A stretch of 50,028 nucleotides of DNA from an uncultured Lachnospiraceae bacterium (GTDB taxonomy: Bacteria > Bacillota > Clostridia > Lachnospirales > Lachnospiraceae): positions 1 through 50,028 of the forward strand of contig CADBZI010000020.1 of NCBI GenBank assembly GCA_902799015.1. The letters run 5' to 3'. A program made the translations under genes and the position numbers. This document shows, piece after piece, positions 17,564-26,397 of this stretch; positions within the stretch are counted from its first letter, which is position 1; each line of letters opens with the position of its first letter. The notes below the pieces were generated by a model. The model saw nothing but the letters and a program-made list of their open reading frames with translations. It was not told the DNA's origin and searched no databases.

Positions 17564-17769
17564 TGTAAGGGTCAAAAGCCCTGAAGCCGAGGCAAGCTCG
17601 CTTGCCGGAGGCTGATGGGATGTTGACCCACCGGACACGGAGCACGCAGTAATTTGCTTTAGCAAATAACGAGAGTGCGGAGTGGCCGAGGAGCGCGGGA
17701 GTTGCGAAGCAACGAAGCGATCCGTACATCATAGTTGGGGGCAAAAGGTACTTTTGACCCCAACATCAT
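17560..17769 (+). repeat. MITE-like 210-bp element with terminal inverted repeats and internal hairpins
   Basis: The left end ATGATGTAAGGGTCAAAAG (17560-17578) matches the reverse complement of the right end (17751-17769) at 17 of 19 positions. Between them are several short hairpins: GGCAAG-CTCG-CTTGCC, ATTTGC-TTTA-GCAAAT, GTTGC-GAA-GCAAC, and CAAAAGGTACTTTTG near the right end. There is no credible reading frame. The pattern suggests a small non-autonomous mobile element or intergenic repeat; I recall near-identical sequences in other Lachnospiraceae but could not check. It separates cbiJ from the ABC exporter. Confidence 0.6.
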
Positions 17770-17796
17770 AGAAGAGGAGATAGAATCAAAGATACT

Positions 17797-19509
17797 ATGC
17801 TGAGAACCCTGCTGCGGTATTTCAGACCGCATATCAAACTGTTTCTGCTGGACATGTTCTGCGCCGTGCTGGCAGCGGCGATTGATCTGGCTTTTCCGAT
17901 GGTGTCCAGGCATGTGATGTATACGCTTCTGCCGGACCGTCTGTTTCACGCGTTTTTCGCGGTAATGGCGGCAGTTTTCGTCTGCTACGCGCTTCGGTCT
18001 GTCTGCTTCTATGTGATGACCTACTGGGGACACACCTTCGGCATCCGGGTGGAAACGGATATCCGTGCCGACCTGTTCTCTCATCTGCAGGAGCTTGACT
18101 TTGAATTCTATGATCAGATGCGCACGGGCAATCTGATGAGCCGCCTGACCGGAGATCTCTTTGAGGTTACGGAGCTGGCGCATCACGGACCCGAGGACCT
18201 TCTGATCAGTGTGCTGACCGTCGTGGGATCGCTGACGATTATGTTTACCATTGAATGGCGCCTGGCGCTGGTGGTGTCGGTACTGATTCCGATCTTCCTG
18301 ATCATTACCATGATGCAGCGCCGCAATATGTCAAAAACCTCCACAAATGTGAAGAAAAAACTTGCCGGCATCAACACGGACATAGAGACCAGTCTGTCCG
18401 GCATGAAGACTTCGAAGGCCTTCGCGAATGAAGCGGTGGACAACAGCCGTTTTACGGACGCGAACAACCAGTACCGGGGCGCAAAAAAGGATTTCTACCG
18501 GGCGATGGGAATCTTTAACGCTTCCCAGGAGTTTTTCATGGGAATTCTTCCGGCGGTGGTCATTGCGGCAGGCGGCTGGCTGATTATGAAGGACCAGATG
18601 AATTATATTGATCTGATCACATTTACCCTGTTTGTCAGCTCTTTTGTCACACCGATCCGGAAGATGGCACAATTTGCCGAGATCTTCACCAGCGGCATGG
18701 CCGGCCTGAGGAGATTTGAAGAGGTGATGGCCATGCAGCCGACCCTGCAGGAAAAGCCCGGCGCGCAGGACCTGGTCATCGAAAAGGGGAATGTTGACAT
18801 TGATCATGTGAGCTTTTCCTATGTGCACAACCCGGAGGTGCTGCATGATATTGACCTGCATGTAAAAGGCGGCGAAATGATCGCGGTGGTCGGAGCGTCC
18901 GGCGGAGGCAAGACGACCCTGTGCCAGCTGATTCCGCGCTTTTACGATGTAGAGTCAGGCGCAATCCGGATCGACGGAACCGATATTCGTGATGTGACGA
19001 AGAAGTCTCTTCGCGGCAGCGTGGGAATTGTACAGCAGGAAGTGTTCATTTTCGCGGACACCATCCGGGAAAACATCCGCTACGGACGGCCGGAGGCCAC
19101 GGATGAGGAGGTGGAAGAGGCCGCACGCAGAGCCGAGATCTATGAGGATATCCTCCACATGCCGGACGGGTTTGATACTTATGTCGGGGAACGGGGAACC
19201 AGGCTGTCCGGAGGACAGCGGCAGAGAGTTTCGATCGCGAGAATCTTCCTGAAGGATCCGGCTGTTCTGATCCTGGATGAGGCAACCTCGGCGCTGGATA
19301 CCATTACAGAGGAGCATATCCAGAAAAGCTTCGACGAACTGATGAAGAACCGGACCTCCTTCGTCATAGCGCACCGTCTTTCTACCGTGCGCAGTGCGGA
19401 CCGGATTGTGGTGATTGAGGAAGGACGGATCGAAGAAGCGGGCACACATGAAGAGCTGCTGGCAGCGGGCGGTGAGTATGCGCGGCTGTATGAAGCTCAG
19501 GAGCTGTAA
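17797..19509 (+). CDS. ABC exporter, fused membrane and ATPase domains (MsbA/multidrug type)
   Basis: 570 residues: about six membrane helices in residues 1-310 (including the LDFEFYDQMRTGNLMSRLT coupling region), then a nucleotide-binding domain with Walker A GASGGGKTT (the second G replaces the usual C/S), signature LSGGQRQR, Walker B VLILDEATSALD and H-loop IAHRLST. A half-transporter acting as homo- or heterodimer; no partner is adjacent. Substrate unknown. It sits between cbiJ and cbiET, isolated from upstream transcription by the repeat element. Start 17797 has GAGGAGA upstream. Confidence 0.9.
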   Translation: MLRTLLRYFRPHIKLFLLDMFCAVLAAAIDLAFPMVSRHVMYTLLPDRLFHAFFAVMAAVFVCYALRSVCFYVMTYWGHTFGIRVETDIRADLFSHLQELDFEFYDQMRTGNLMSRLTGDLFEVTELAHHGPEDLLISVLTVVGSLTIMFTIEWRLALVVSVLIPIFLIITMMQRRNMSKTSTNVKKKLAGINTDIETSLSGMKTSKAFANEAVDNSRFTDANNQYRGAKKDFYRAMGIFNASQEFFMGILPAVVIAAGGWLIMKDQMNYIDLITFTLFVSSFVTPIRKMAQFAEIFTSGMAGLRRFEEVMAMQPTLQEKPGAQDLVIEKGNVDIDHVSFSYVHNPEVLHDIDLHVKGGEMIAVVGASGGGKTTLCQLIPRFYDVESGAIRIDGTDIRDVTKKSLRGSVGIVQQEVFIFADTIRENIRYGRPEATDEEVEEAARRAEIYEDILHMPDGFDTYVGERGTRLSGGQRQRVSIARIFLKDPAVLILDEATSALDTITEEHIQKSFDELMKNRTSFVIAHRLSTVRSADRIVVIEEGRIEEAGTHEELLAAGGEYARLYEAQEL

Positions 19510-19561
19510 GCGCACGTAAGCGGTATCGGAGCGGGGGCGGCGCGTAAAAGGAGCATGGACA

Positions 19562-20812
19562 GTGAGAATTGATCTTGCGGGATATGGCCTGGGATCGTCC
19601 GGCCTGACGACACAGCAGGTGCGGCAGGCATTGGAAGAAGCGGAGCTTATCATCACATCCGAAAGACTGGCCGGGTATGTGAGAAACTTAGGCCGGACAG
19701 ATGCCGGCTGCACGGAAGAGATACTGATTGAGACAAATAGCAGCGAAATCTGCCGGATCCTGGAGGATACGGCATATGACAGCGTTGTGTGCCTTATGAG
19801 CGGAGACAGCAGCTTCTATTCCGGCGCGGCTCCTTTGGTGACCTGCATCGAACAATCCCCCCGGCTTCGGGAGAGGAACGCTGTCATCCGGATTCTCCCG
19901 GGAATATCGAGCCTGTCTTATGCATGTTCCCGTCTGGGACTTTCCTTTCGCCAGGTGGAGGTGTTTTCCGCGCACGGAAGAAGCTGTGATCCGGTCAGGG
20001 CAGTCATGAACGGGAAAAAGAGTTTCTTTCTCACGGGAGGGGACACAACATGCGCGAAGCTGTGCGGGGAACTGACACGGGCCGGGCTGGGAGAGCTGAA
20101 GGTGACGGTGATGGAGAACCTGTCCTGTGCAGATGAGCGCATCCGGACGATGACAGCCGCGCAGGCTGCCGGCAAGAGGTTTGATCCGCTGTCTGTCCTG
20201 ATTGCGGATGCGGCATATGTGTCTGCAGACCTCAGGCGGGGCGTGCCGGGTATTCCGGATGAAGCATTTGCAAGAGGAAAGGTACCGATGACGAAGCGGC
20301 TGGTACGCGTGAGTGCGCTTTCCCTGCTGAATCCTTCTTCCGGGGATCTTTGCTGGGATCTGGGCGCCGGGACCGGAAGCGTATCGGTGGAGCTGTCAGC
20401 GCGGTGCAGGAGAGTCATTTCCGTGGAGAAGGATCCTGCGGCGCTTGCGCTGCTGAGGGAGAATAAGGAGAGATTCGGCGCCTGGAACATGGAGATTGTT
20501 AAGGGAGAGATTCCGGAGGTTCTGAGTCAGCTTCCATATCCGGACAGAATCTTCGTGGGCGGAGGCGGAAGATGGATCCGTGCTGTGCTGGATGATGCCA
20601 GCCAAAAATGTGCGGAAGGAAGGAAGAAGCCTGCGGTCCTTATCACAGCGGTTACGCTCGAGACCCTTCAGGAAGCTGTGAGTGCGCTGGAGGAGCATGG
20701 ATACGAAACCGAAATTGTCCAGGCTGCGGTGACAAACATCCTGAGGCAGGGACAGTTTCATATGATGCATGCGCACAATCCGGTGTTCCTGATTCTGGGA
20801 AGTGACGGGTGA
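19562..20812 (+). CDS. cbiET: Bifunctional cobalt-precorrin-7 C5-methyltransferase / C15-methyltransferase-decarboxylase
   Basis: A fusion of CbiE (residues about 1-205) and CbiT (about 210-416), equivalent to CobL. The CbiE part shows MSGDSSFYSGA, PGISSLSYACSRLG and the FLTGGDTT loop. The CbiT part shows the SAM-binding WDLGAGTGSVSVE, VEKDP and the FVGGGG motif. Together they add methyl groups at C5 and C15 and remove the C12 acetate carboxyl. GTG start at 19562 follows AAAAGGAGCATGGACA. Confidence 0.95.
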   Translation: MRIDLAGYGLGSSGLTTQQVRQALEEAELIITSERLAGYVRNLGRTDAGCTEEILIETNSSEICRILEDTAYDSVVCLMSGDSSFYSGAAPLVTCIEQSPRLRERNAVIRILPGISSLSYACSRLGLSFRQVEVFSAHGRSCDPVRAVMNGKKSFFLTGGDTTCAKLCGELTRAGLGELKVTVMENLSCADERIRTMTAAQAAGKRFDPLSVLIADAAYVSADLRRGVPGIPDEAFARGKVPMTKRLVRVSALSLLNPSSGDLCWDLGAGTGSVSVELSARCRRVISVEKDPAALALLRENKERFGAWNMEIVKGEIPEVLSQLPYPDRIFVGGGGRWIRAVLDDASQKCAEGRKKPAVLITAVTLETLQEAVSALEEHGYETEIVQAAVTNILRQGQFHMMHAHNPVFLILGSDG

Positions 20813-20857
20813 TAAGGTTACAGGCTGCATGCAGTTGATCCGGAAAGGAGTAAGAAC

Positions 20858-21322
20858 ATGGAGTACCGCTTTTATGGCTGGGAGCAGGCGGAGTGTCCTG
20901 CGGTCTGTCAAAGCCTGGAAGGGATCCGCACGCCGCGCGATCTCTATGACGCCCTGCGGAAGGTCTGGTGCGCCGAGACCTGCGCGCCGAGGATGCGCCA
21001 GAACTGGAGTCCGGAGAACCCCACCCTGGGACAATGCTCGATTACAGCGTTTCTGGTGCAGGATCTCTTCGGCGGGAAGGTGTATGGAATCCCGCGGGAA
21101 GGCGGGAAGGCCTTCCACTGCTATAACGATGTGGACGGATGTGTGTTTGATCTGACCAGCGAGCAGTTTGAAGGCGAAGAACTGTGCTATGAGAACAATC
21201 CGGAGCAGTTTCGAGAGGTCCATTTCGCGAAAGAAGAAAAAAGACAGCGGTATGAGCTGCTGAAAAAAAGACTGTCAGAGACAGCCGGAGCAGTCCGCGC
21301 TACTCCTTTGCCTTCCTGCTGA
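20858..21322 (+). CDS. YunG-family protein of unknown function
   Basis: 154 residues. The central conserved stretch, NWSPENPTLGQCSITAFLVQD followed by FGGKVYG and then HCYNDVDG and FDLTSEQF, matches a small family I know as YunG-like, which keeps a Cys (GQC), a His (FHC) and Asp residues that could form a transglutaminase-like active site; that last point is inference. ATG at 20858 follows AAAGGAG. The C-terminal end overlaps tail-to-tail with the MFS gene on the other strand by 23 bases. Confidence 0.8.
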   Translation: MEYRFYGWEQAECPAVCQSLEGIRTPRDLYDALRKVWCAETCAPRMRQNWSPENPTLGQCSITAFLVQDLFGGKVYGIPREGGKAFHCYNDVDGCVFDLTSEQFEGEELCYENNPEQFREVHFAKEEKRQRYELLKKRLSETAGAVRATPLPSC

Positions 21323-22478
21323 TCAGCAGCAGTGCGGCAATCAGCAGGAGCGGGAAGATACTTCCGGCGAGCATGCCGGACTGCATCTGATCACCGGAGT
21401 GCTGTGTCACGATGCCTACAAGACTCGGTCCGCTGGCACCGCCCAGATCTCCGGCCATTGCCAGCAAGGCGAACAGAGCCGTACCGCCCTGCGGAAGGCG
21501 GGGGGAGGTAATGCTGATGGTTCCCGGCCACAGAATGCCCACGGAAAAGCCGCACAGAACACAGCCGGCCAGACCTAAGAGCGGAACGGCGGAGAGTGCG
21601 GTCACAAGATAGCAGACAAAGCACAGAATGCCGGAGCCGATCATGAAGAGATGGAGGTTCATCTTTTCTCCGTACTTTCCGTAGATCACACGGCTGATGC
21701 CCATCGCCACGGCAAACAGACAGGGCCCGATGAGATCGCCCATCGTCTTTGAGAAGCCCAGGGCGGATTCCACGAAGGCGGAAGCCCACTGGGCCATGGA
21801 CAGCTCGCTGGCGCCTGCGCAGACCATCAGCAGGATGGCGATCCAGAAGAAGGGCGTCCTGAGCAGACTGCCGATCGTCATGCCCTCTCCTTCCTCTGTC
21901 AGACGTTCAATGGGGCAGGTGGCAAAGTTGAAGATGTTGTACAGCGGGATCAGGGACCACAGCACAGCCAGCAGTCTCCAGTGCCCGATTCCGAACAGGG
22001 CAAAAAAGACAGTGGACAGAAGGATTACGCCCACACATCCCCAGCAGTAGAAGGAATGCAGCATGCTCATCACGGCATCCTTATGCTCAAACGGACAGGC
22101 CTCCACAATCGGACTGACCAGAACCTCGATCAGTCCGCTGCCGATGGCGTAGATCAGAACGCTGAGCAGGATCCCTGCAAACGGATCCGGGAACAGCTCG
22201 GGCAGAACTGCCAGTCCGACCAGCCCCAGCGCACTGGCAGCCTCGGAGACCACCACGCTCAGCCGGTAGCCGATCCTGTCCACAAACCTGGCACAGAATA
22301 CGTCGATCAGAAGCTGTGTCAGAAAAAACACAGTGGGAATCAGGGCAATTTTGCCAAGCGGGATTCCGTAGTCCTTATGGAACTTCAGGAACAGGAGCGG
22401 TGTAAAGTTTGCGGCAATGGCCTGCGTGATAAATCCAAGATAGCAGGCGATCAGAGTTTTGCGGTAATTCTTCTTCAT
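21300..22478 (-). CDS. MFS transporter
   Basis: 392 residues with about twelve membrane helices and the MFS inter-helix motif in the form FVDRIGYRLSV after helix 2. N-terminus MKKNYRKTLIACYLGFITQAI. It resembles sugar/fucose-permease-like MFS members by general layout, but I cannot name the substrate. It is the only convincing minus-strand gene in the window apart from the phage fragment, set between cbiET and cbiP on the other strand, so it breaks the cobalamin cluster into two transcription units. Confidence 0.87.
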   Translation of the reverse strand: MKKNYRKTLIACYLGFITQAIAANFTPLLFLKFHKDYGIPLGKIALIPTVFFLTQLLIDVFCARFVDRIGYRLSVVVSEAASALGLVGLAVLPELFPDPFAGILLSVLIYAIGSGLIEVLVSPIVEACPFEHKDAVMSMLHSFYCWGCVGVILLSTVFFALFGIGHWRLLAVLWSLIPLYNIFNFATCPIERLTEEGEGMTIGSLLRTPFFWIAILLMVCAGASELSMAQWASAFVESALGFSKTMGDLIGPCLFAVAMGISRVIYGKYGEKMNLHLFMIGSGILCFVCYLVTALSAVPLLGLAGCVLCGFSVGILWPGTISITSPRLPQGGTALFALLAMAGDLGGASGPSLVGIVTQHSGDQMQSGMLAGSIFPLLLIAALLLISRKAKE

Positions 22479-22632
22479 GTGATGTCCTCATCTCATATTC
22501 TCTGCTTCACGGAGCAGAAGCTGCGCCTTTTCCGCCTGCAGGCAGGCTTGCGGGAAGGCCGGTTTTTTGGCGCTGCTGCCATCATATCTTATTTGGGCAG
22601 AAAAATCATTCTTATGGTAGGAGGCACCTGTA

Positions 22633-24114
22633 ATGCCAGCGAAAAATATCATGATTCAGGGGACAATGTCAAATGTCGGCAAGAGTCTTCTGTGCGCGGC
22701 TCTTTGCCGGATTCTTCGCCGGGACGGCTTCCGGTGCGCCCCCTTTAAGAGCCAGAACATGGCCCTGAACTCCGGCGTTACGCCGGATGGTCTGGAGATG
22801 GGAAGGGCACAGATCCTTCAGGCGCAGGCAGCCGGAGTCCTGCCGGATGTGCGGATGAATCCGGTTCTTCTCAAACCAACGTCCGACCACCGCTCCCAGG
22901 TGATCGTAAACGGGGAGGTTCTGGGCGAATACAGTGCACGGGAATACTTCGCCATGAAGAAGGAACTGCTTCCCGGGATTCTCAGATCTTATGACAGCCT
23001 CGCAAAGGAGTATGATGTCATCGTCATCGAAGGAGCCGGGAGCCCGGCCGAGATCAATCTGAAGGAAGACGACATTGTCAACATGGGACTTGCGAAGCTT
23101 GTCGACGCGCCGGTTCTGCTTGTGGGCGATATCGATCCGGGCGGGGTATTTGCCCAGCTGTACGGAACCGTGAAGCTGCTGGAAGCGCATGAGCGCAGCC
23201 GGATCAGGGGCCTTCTGATCAACAAGTTCCGGGGAGATGTGACCCTGCTGACCCCGGGACTGTCTATGCTGGAGGAAAAACTGGACATTCCGGTCCTTGG
23301 CGTGATTCCTTATCTCAGGCTTGAACTGGATGCCGAAGACTCGATGTCGGACACGCTTTCCAGACGTTCCCATGACAAGCCGGCAGACATCGCCATCATC
23401 CGATTTCCGCGGATCTCCAACTTTACGGATTTCGATCCGCTCTTTCCGCATCCGATGCTTGGCGTTCGATATGTACAGGAAGCAGGACAGCTTGGCAGCC
23501 CCGATCTGATCATTCTGCCAGGAACCAAGAGTACCCTGTCCGATCTGAGATGGCTGCAGGAGAGCGGCCTTGCACAGAGAATTCTGGCGGCCCAGCGCCG
23601 CGGCACCTATATTCTGGGAATCTGCGGAGGCTACCAGATGCTGGGAGAGTACCTGAGTGATCCCGATGGAACAGAGTCGGAAGGTGCCATATTCCAGGTG
23701 CCCGGCCTCGGACTGCTCCCTGTCTCTACAATCTTCAGACAGAACAAAACGCGCCGCCTTGTGCGGGGAACGATCCGGGAGGGATATCTGTCGGGCGTGT
23801 CCGTGTACGGATATGAGATTCACACGGGACAGACCCTGGAAGGCGCAGATCCCGAAACCATTCCGGTCACAGCCAGGGGAAATGTCTGCGGCACCTATCT
23901 CCATGGCCTGTTTGACAGCGGAGAGGCAGTGGACCGGCTTGCGGATCTGTTCGCCCGGAAAAAGGGCTTGCCGCAATGCACCTGTCACAGCCAGGATCGA
24001 AAGCTTGTCTCACAGCAGCAGCTGGACCTGCTTGCGGACACATGCCGCAGCCATATGGATCTGGAACGGATCTACGGCATCATCGAAACATGGAGGAGTG
24101 CTGAGACAGTATGA
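22633..24114 (+). CDS. cbiP: Cobyric acid synthase
   Basis: Amidates adenosylcobyrinic a,c-diamide at four side chains using glutamine and ATP. N-terminal P-loop-type synthetase with IMIQGTMSNVGKSLL and PFKSQNMALNS; EGAGSPAEINL; then a glutamine amidotransferase domain with the Cys nucleophile in GICGGYQMLGE (C331) and His in YLHGLFD (H424). 493 residues, typical length. ATG at 22633 follows GTAGGAGGCACCTGTA. It overlaps cbiA by four bases. The 154-base spacer to the divergent MFS gene should contain its promoter, but I see no convincing -35/-10 pair and no B12 box there. Confidence 0.95.
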   Translation: MPAKNIMIQGTMSNVGKSLLCAALCRILRRDGFRCAPFKSQNMALNSGVTPDGLEMGRAQILQAQAAGVLPDVRMNPVLLKPTSDHRSQVIVNGEVLGEYSAREYFAMKKELLPGILRSYDSLAKEYDVIVIEGAGSPAEINLKEDDIVNMGLAKLVDAPVLLVGDIDPGGVFAQLYGTVKLLEAHERSRIRGLLINKFRGDVTLLTPGLSMLEEKLDIPVLGVIPYLRLELDAEDSMSDTLSRRSHDKPADIAIIRFPRISNFTDFDPLFPHPMLGVRYVQEAGQLGSPDLIILPGTKSTLSDLRWLQESGLAQRILAAQRRGTYILGICGGYQMLGEYLSDPDGTESEGAIFQVPGLGLLPVSTIFRQNKTRRLVRGTIREGYLSGVSVYGYEIHTGQTLEGADPETIPVTARGNVCGTYLHGLFDSGEAVDRLADLFARKKGLPQCTCHSQDRKLVSQQQLDLLADTCRSHMDLERIYGIIETWRSAETV

Positions 24115-25571
24115 GAGCGGGACGACTGATGATCAGCGCGGCCGGGAGCGGCTGCGGAAAAAGCGTGGTCACGATGGGCCTTCTTCAGGCACTGAAGGAG
24201 CGGGGAATCCGTCTTCAGAGCTTCAAGTGCGGTCCGGATTATATTGATCCCGGATTTCATACGCGGGTTCTGGGAATCGGCTGCCGCAATCTTGACACTT
24301 ATCTGATGGGAGAGGAAGAGACAAAAGAAGAGGCAGATCAGGCTGAACGATCCGGCCTGCTCGCCGTGGCAGAAGGGGCAATGGGACTGTTCGACGGCCT
24401 CGGAGGAGACCTGCCCCACAGTGCGTACTACATCGCGTCCGTATGTGAGATGCCGGTTCTGGTGGTTCTGGACGCGGAGCGGGAGGAGGGCTGCGACCGG
24501 CAGCTGCAAAGGCTCCTGGAAAAAGATACGCAAAGAAGGATCCGTGCGGTGCTCATCAACCGCTGCAGGCAGGAGAACTATCCGGCTATTTTGCAGACAC
24601 TGCGGCAGGTGATGGACCTTGCAGATCCTGCCGGTGCACACGGCACCTTCACGCAAGGGGGCATTTCCCTGATCGGGTACCTTCCTCCGATGCCGGAAGC
24701 CCGATTCCCTTCGAGGCATCTGGGGCTGGAGGAGGCCCGGGAAGCGGAGGACTTTGCTGGGAGAATGCACCGGATTGCTGTCAGGCTGGAAGAGGGAGGA
24801 TGCGTCGGGGCGGTTTTGCAGCTGATGAAGGGACAGCCGCCCGCATGCGCTGCGATGAAAGAAGATGGGATAAGCAGGCACGAAGACGGCAGGAAGAGCC
24901 GGAGCCTTTTTCCGGAAGCCCTCGATTGCGGATCCTGCCGGATCGCGGTGGCGAGGGACGAAGCCTTTTCCTTCCTTTATCAGCGCTCTCTGGACAATCT
25001 GGAGCAGGCAGGAGCAAAACTGTGTTTTTTCTCTCCCCTGCACGATGCATCTCTGCCGGATGGGACAGACGGACTCTATCTTCCCGGCGGATATCCGGAG
25101 CTGCATGCGGCAGCGCTTGAGGAAAACAGATCCATGCGCCGTGCCGTGCGGCAGGCGGTCCAAAGCCGGATGCCCACAGTGGCGGAGTGCGGCGGCTTCC
25201 TCTATCTGGGAGAGCGCCTGAGCGGGGAAGACGGACATCTGTATGAAATGGTACATGCCCTGCCCGGAAATGCGCGCAGGAAAGAAAGGCTGGTGCGCTT
25301 CGGCTATCTGGAACTGATCCAGGACAAAGGAGACAGCCTTTTGTTTCGGGAGAAAGAGCAGATTCCGGCGCATGAATTCCATTATTGGGATTCTGACTGC
25401 TGCGGGGAAGATCTTGCCGCACAGAAGCGCTCCAAAGGGCAAAGCTGGAGATGCGGATATGCCGGGCCGAATCTGTATGCGGCTTTTCCGCACCTGTATC
25501 TGAACCGGGTAAGGGCACAGCGCTTTGCTGATGCTGCCAGAAGCTGGAGGAGAAAGACCAATGACACATGA
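24111..25571 (+). CDS. cbiA: Cobyrinic acid a,c-diamide synthase
   Basis: ATP- and glutamine-dependent amidation of the a and c carboxylates of cobyrinate. MISAAGSGCGKSVVTMGLL is the nucleotide loop, FKCGPDYIDPGFH the family hallmark, and EGAMGLFDG follows. The C-terminal amidotransferase domain has LPGGYPELHA and AECGGFLYLG with the Cys nucleophile at C360. 486 residues. It overlaps cbiP by four bases upstream and cbiC by eleven downstream. Confidence 0.95.
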   Translation: MRAGRLMISAAGSGCGKSVVTMGLLQALKERGIRLQSFKCGPDYIDPGFHTRVLGIGCRNLDTYLMGEEETKEEADQAERSGLLAVAEGAMGLFDGLGGDLPHSAYYIASVCEMPVLVVLDAEREEGCDRQLQRLLEKDTQRRIRAVLINRCRQENYPAILQTLRQVMDLADPAGAHGTFTQGGISLIGYLPPMPEARFPSRHLGLEEAREAEDFAGRMHRIAVRLEEGGCVGAVLQLMKGQPPACAAMKEDGISRHEDGRKSRSLFPEALDCGSCRIAVARDEAFSFLYQRSLDNLEQAGAKLCFFSPLHDASLPDGTDGLYLPGGYPELHAAALEENRSMRRAVRQAVQSRMPTVAECGGFLYLGERLSGEDGHLYEMVHALPGNARRKERLVRFGYLELIQDKGDSLLFREKEQIPAHEFHYWDSDCCGEDLAAQKRSKGQSWRCGYAGPNLYAAFPHLYLNRVRAQRFADAARSWRRKTNDT

Positions 25572-26211
25572 TTATACCGATCCGGCCGGAATTGAAGCAG
25601 AAAGCATGCGGCGGATTACCGAAGAACTTGCGCGCAGGAAGATTCGTCTTCCCGGGGAGGAAATGGATGTTGTCCTGCGTGTGATTCACACGACAGCGGA
25701 CTTTGATTTCGCGAAAACCCTGGTGTTTCACAATGAGGCAATCGCAAGAGGCCGTGCGGCGCTTCTTCATCACAAAGCTGTGATCACGGATACCAATATG
25801 GCACTGGCCGGAATCAGCAAGCCGTCCTGCCGAAGATTCGGGACCGATGCGAGATGCTTCATGGCAGATTCCGGGATCGCTGCCCGGGCGAAGGCTTTGG
25901 GAACAACCCGCGCGTACGCCGCAATGGGATACGCCGCAGAGCATTTTCCAGACGCAGTGTATGCCATCGGAAATGCGCCGACTGCGCTGTTTCGCCTGGC
26001 AGAACTGATCAGGGAGTCTTCCCTTGCGCCTGCCCTGGTCATCGCTGTTCCGGTAGGATTCGTGAATGTTGTCGAGGCAAAGGAGCAGATTCTGGAAGCG
26101 TGTGACAAGCGCACCATCCCGGTCATCGCCTCCCTTGGAAGAAAGGGCGGAAGCACGGTCTGCGCCGCGATCGTAAATGCTCTGTTTTACGGAATCCAGG
26201 ACGAACCGTAG
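25561..26211 (+). CDS. cbiC: Cobalt-precorrin-8 methylmutase
   Basis: Moves the C11 methyl group to C12, completing hydrogenobyrinate or cobyrinate. Motifs: VIHTTADFDFAKTLVF (catalytic His), ITDTNMALAGISK, GNAPTALFRL and the PVGFVNVVEAKE stretch, then SLGRKGGSTVCAAIVNAL. About 216 residues, normal. Start 25561 follows TGGAGGAGAAAGACCA and overlaps the end of cbiA. Last gene of the cobalamin block. Confidence 0.95.
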   Translation: MTHDYTDPAGIEAESMRRITEELARRKIRLPGEEMDVVLRVIHTTADFDFAKTLVFHNEAIARGRAALLHHKAVITDTNMALAGISKPSCRRFGTDARCFMADSGIAARAKALGTTRAYAAMGYAAEHFPDAVYAIGNAPTALFRLAELIRESSLAPALVIAVPVGFVNVVEAKEQILEACDKRTIPVIASLGRKGGSTVCAAIVNALFYGIQDEP

Positions 26212-26222
26212 AACAGCAAGGA

Positions 26223-26251
26223 TTGCAAACAGAGGGTGAAATTGTTATCAT
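26223..26251 (+). promoter_or_regulatory. Probable sigma-A promoter for the export operon
   Basis: TTGCAA (26223-26228) and TATCAT (26246-26251) with a 17-base spacer, in the gap between cbiC and the first export gene. Four of six and five of six matches to consensus. A GC-rich inverted repeat (CCCGG/CCGGG, 26285-26311) lies downstream in the leader. Confidence 0.4.
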
Positions 26252-26397
26252 TGTAATAAATCATCCTTCCAAGATGAGACAGGTCCCGGGCCGGCTCGGC
26301 TGAGTGCCGGGCAGATCCGTTTTGCGGGGATGAAGCACTCTGAGGATTCGTTGATTACGAAACAGCCGGAATGGATTTCCGGAAGACAGGAAAAGGG

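Noticed and set aside
22479-22632. Second cobalamin riboswitch before cbiP
   Set aside because: No B12 box or GGGAA core is visible in the 154-base divergent spacer; only a weak GC hairpin.
26231-26265. AT-rich near-palindrome (TTGTTATCATTGTAAT) that could be a Fur-type operator
   Set aside because: It overlaps the predicted -10 region and matches a Fur box only loosely; no second copy elsewhere in the window.
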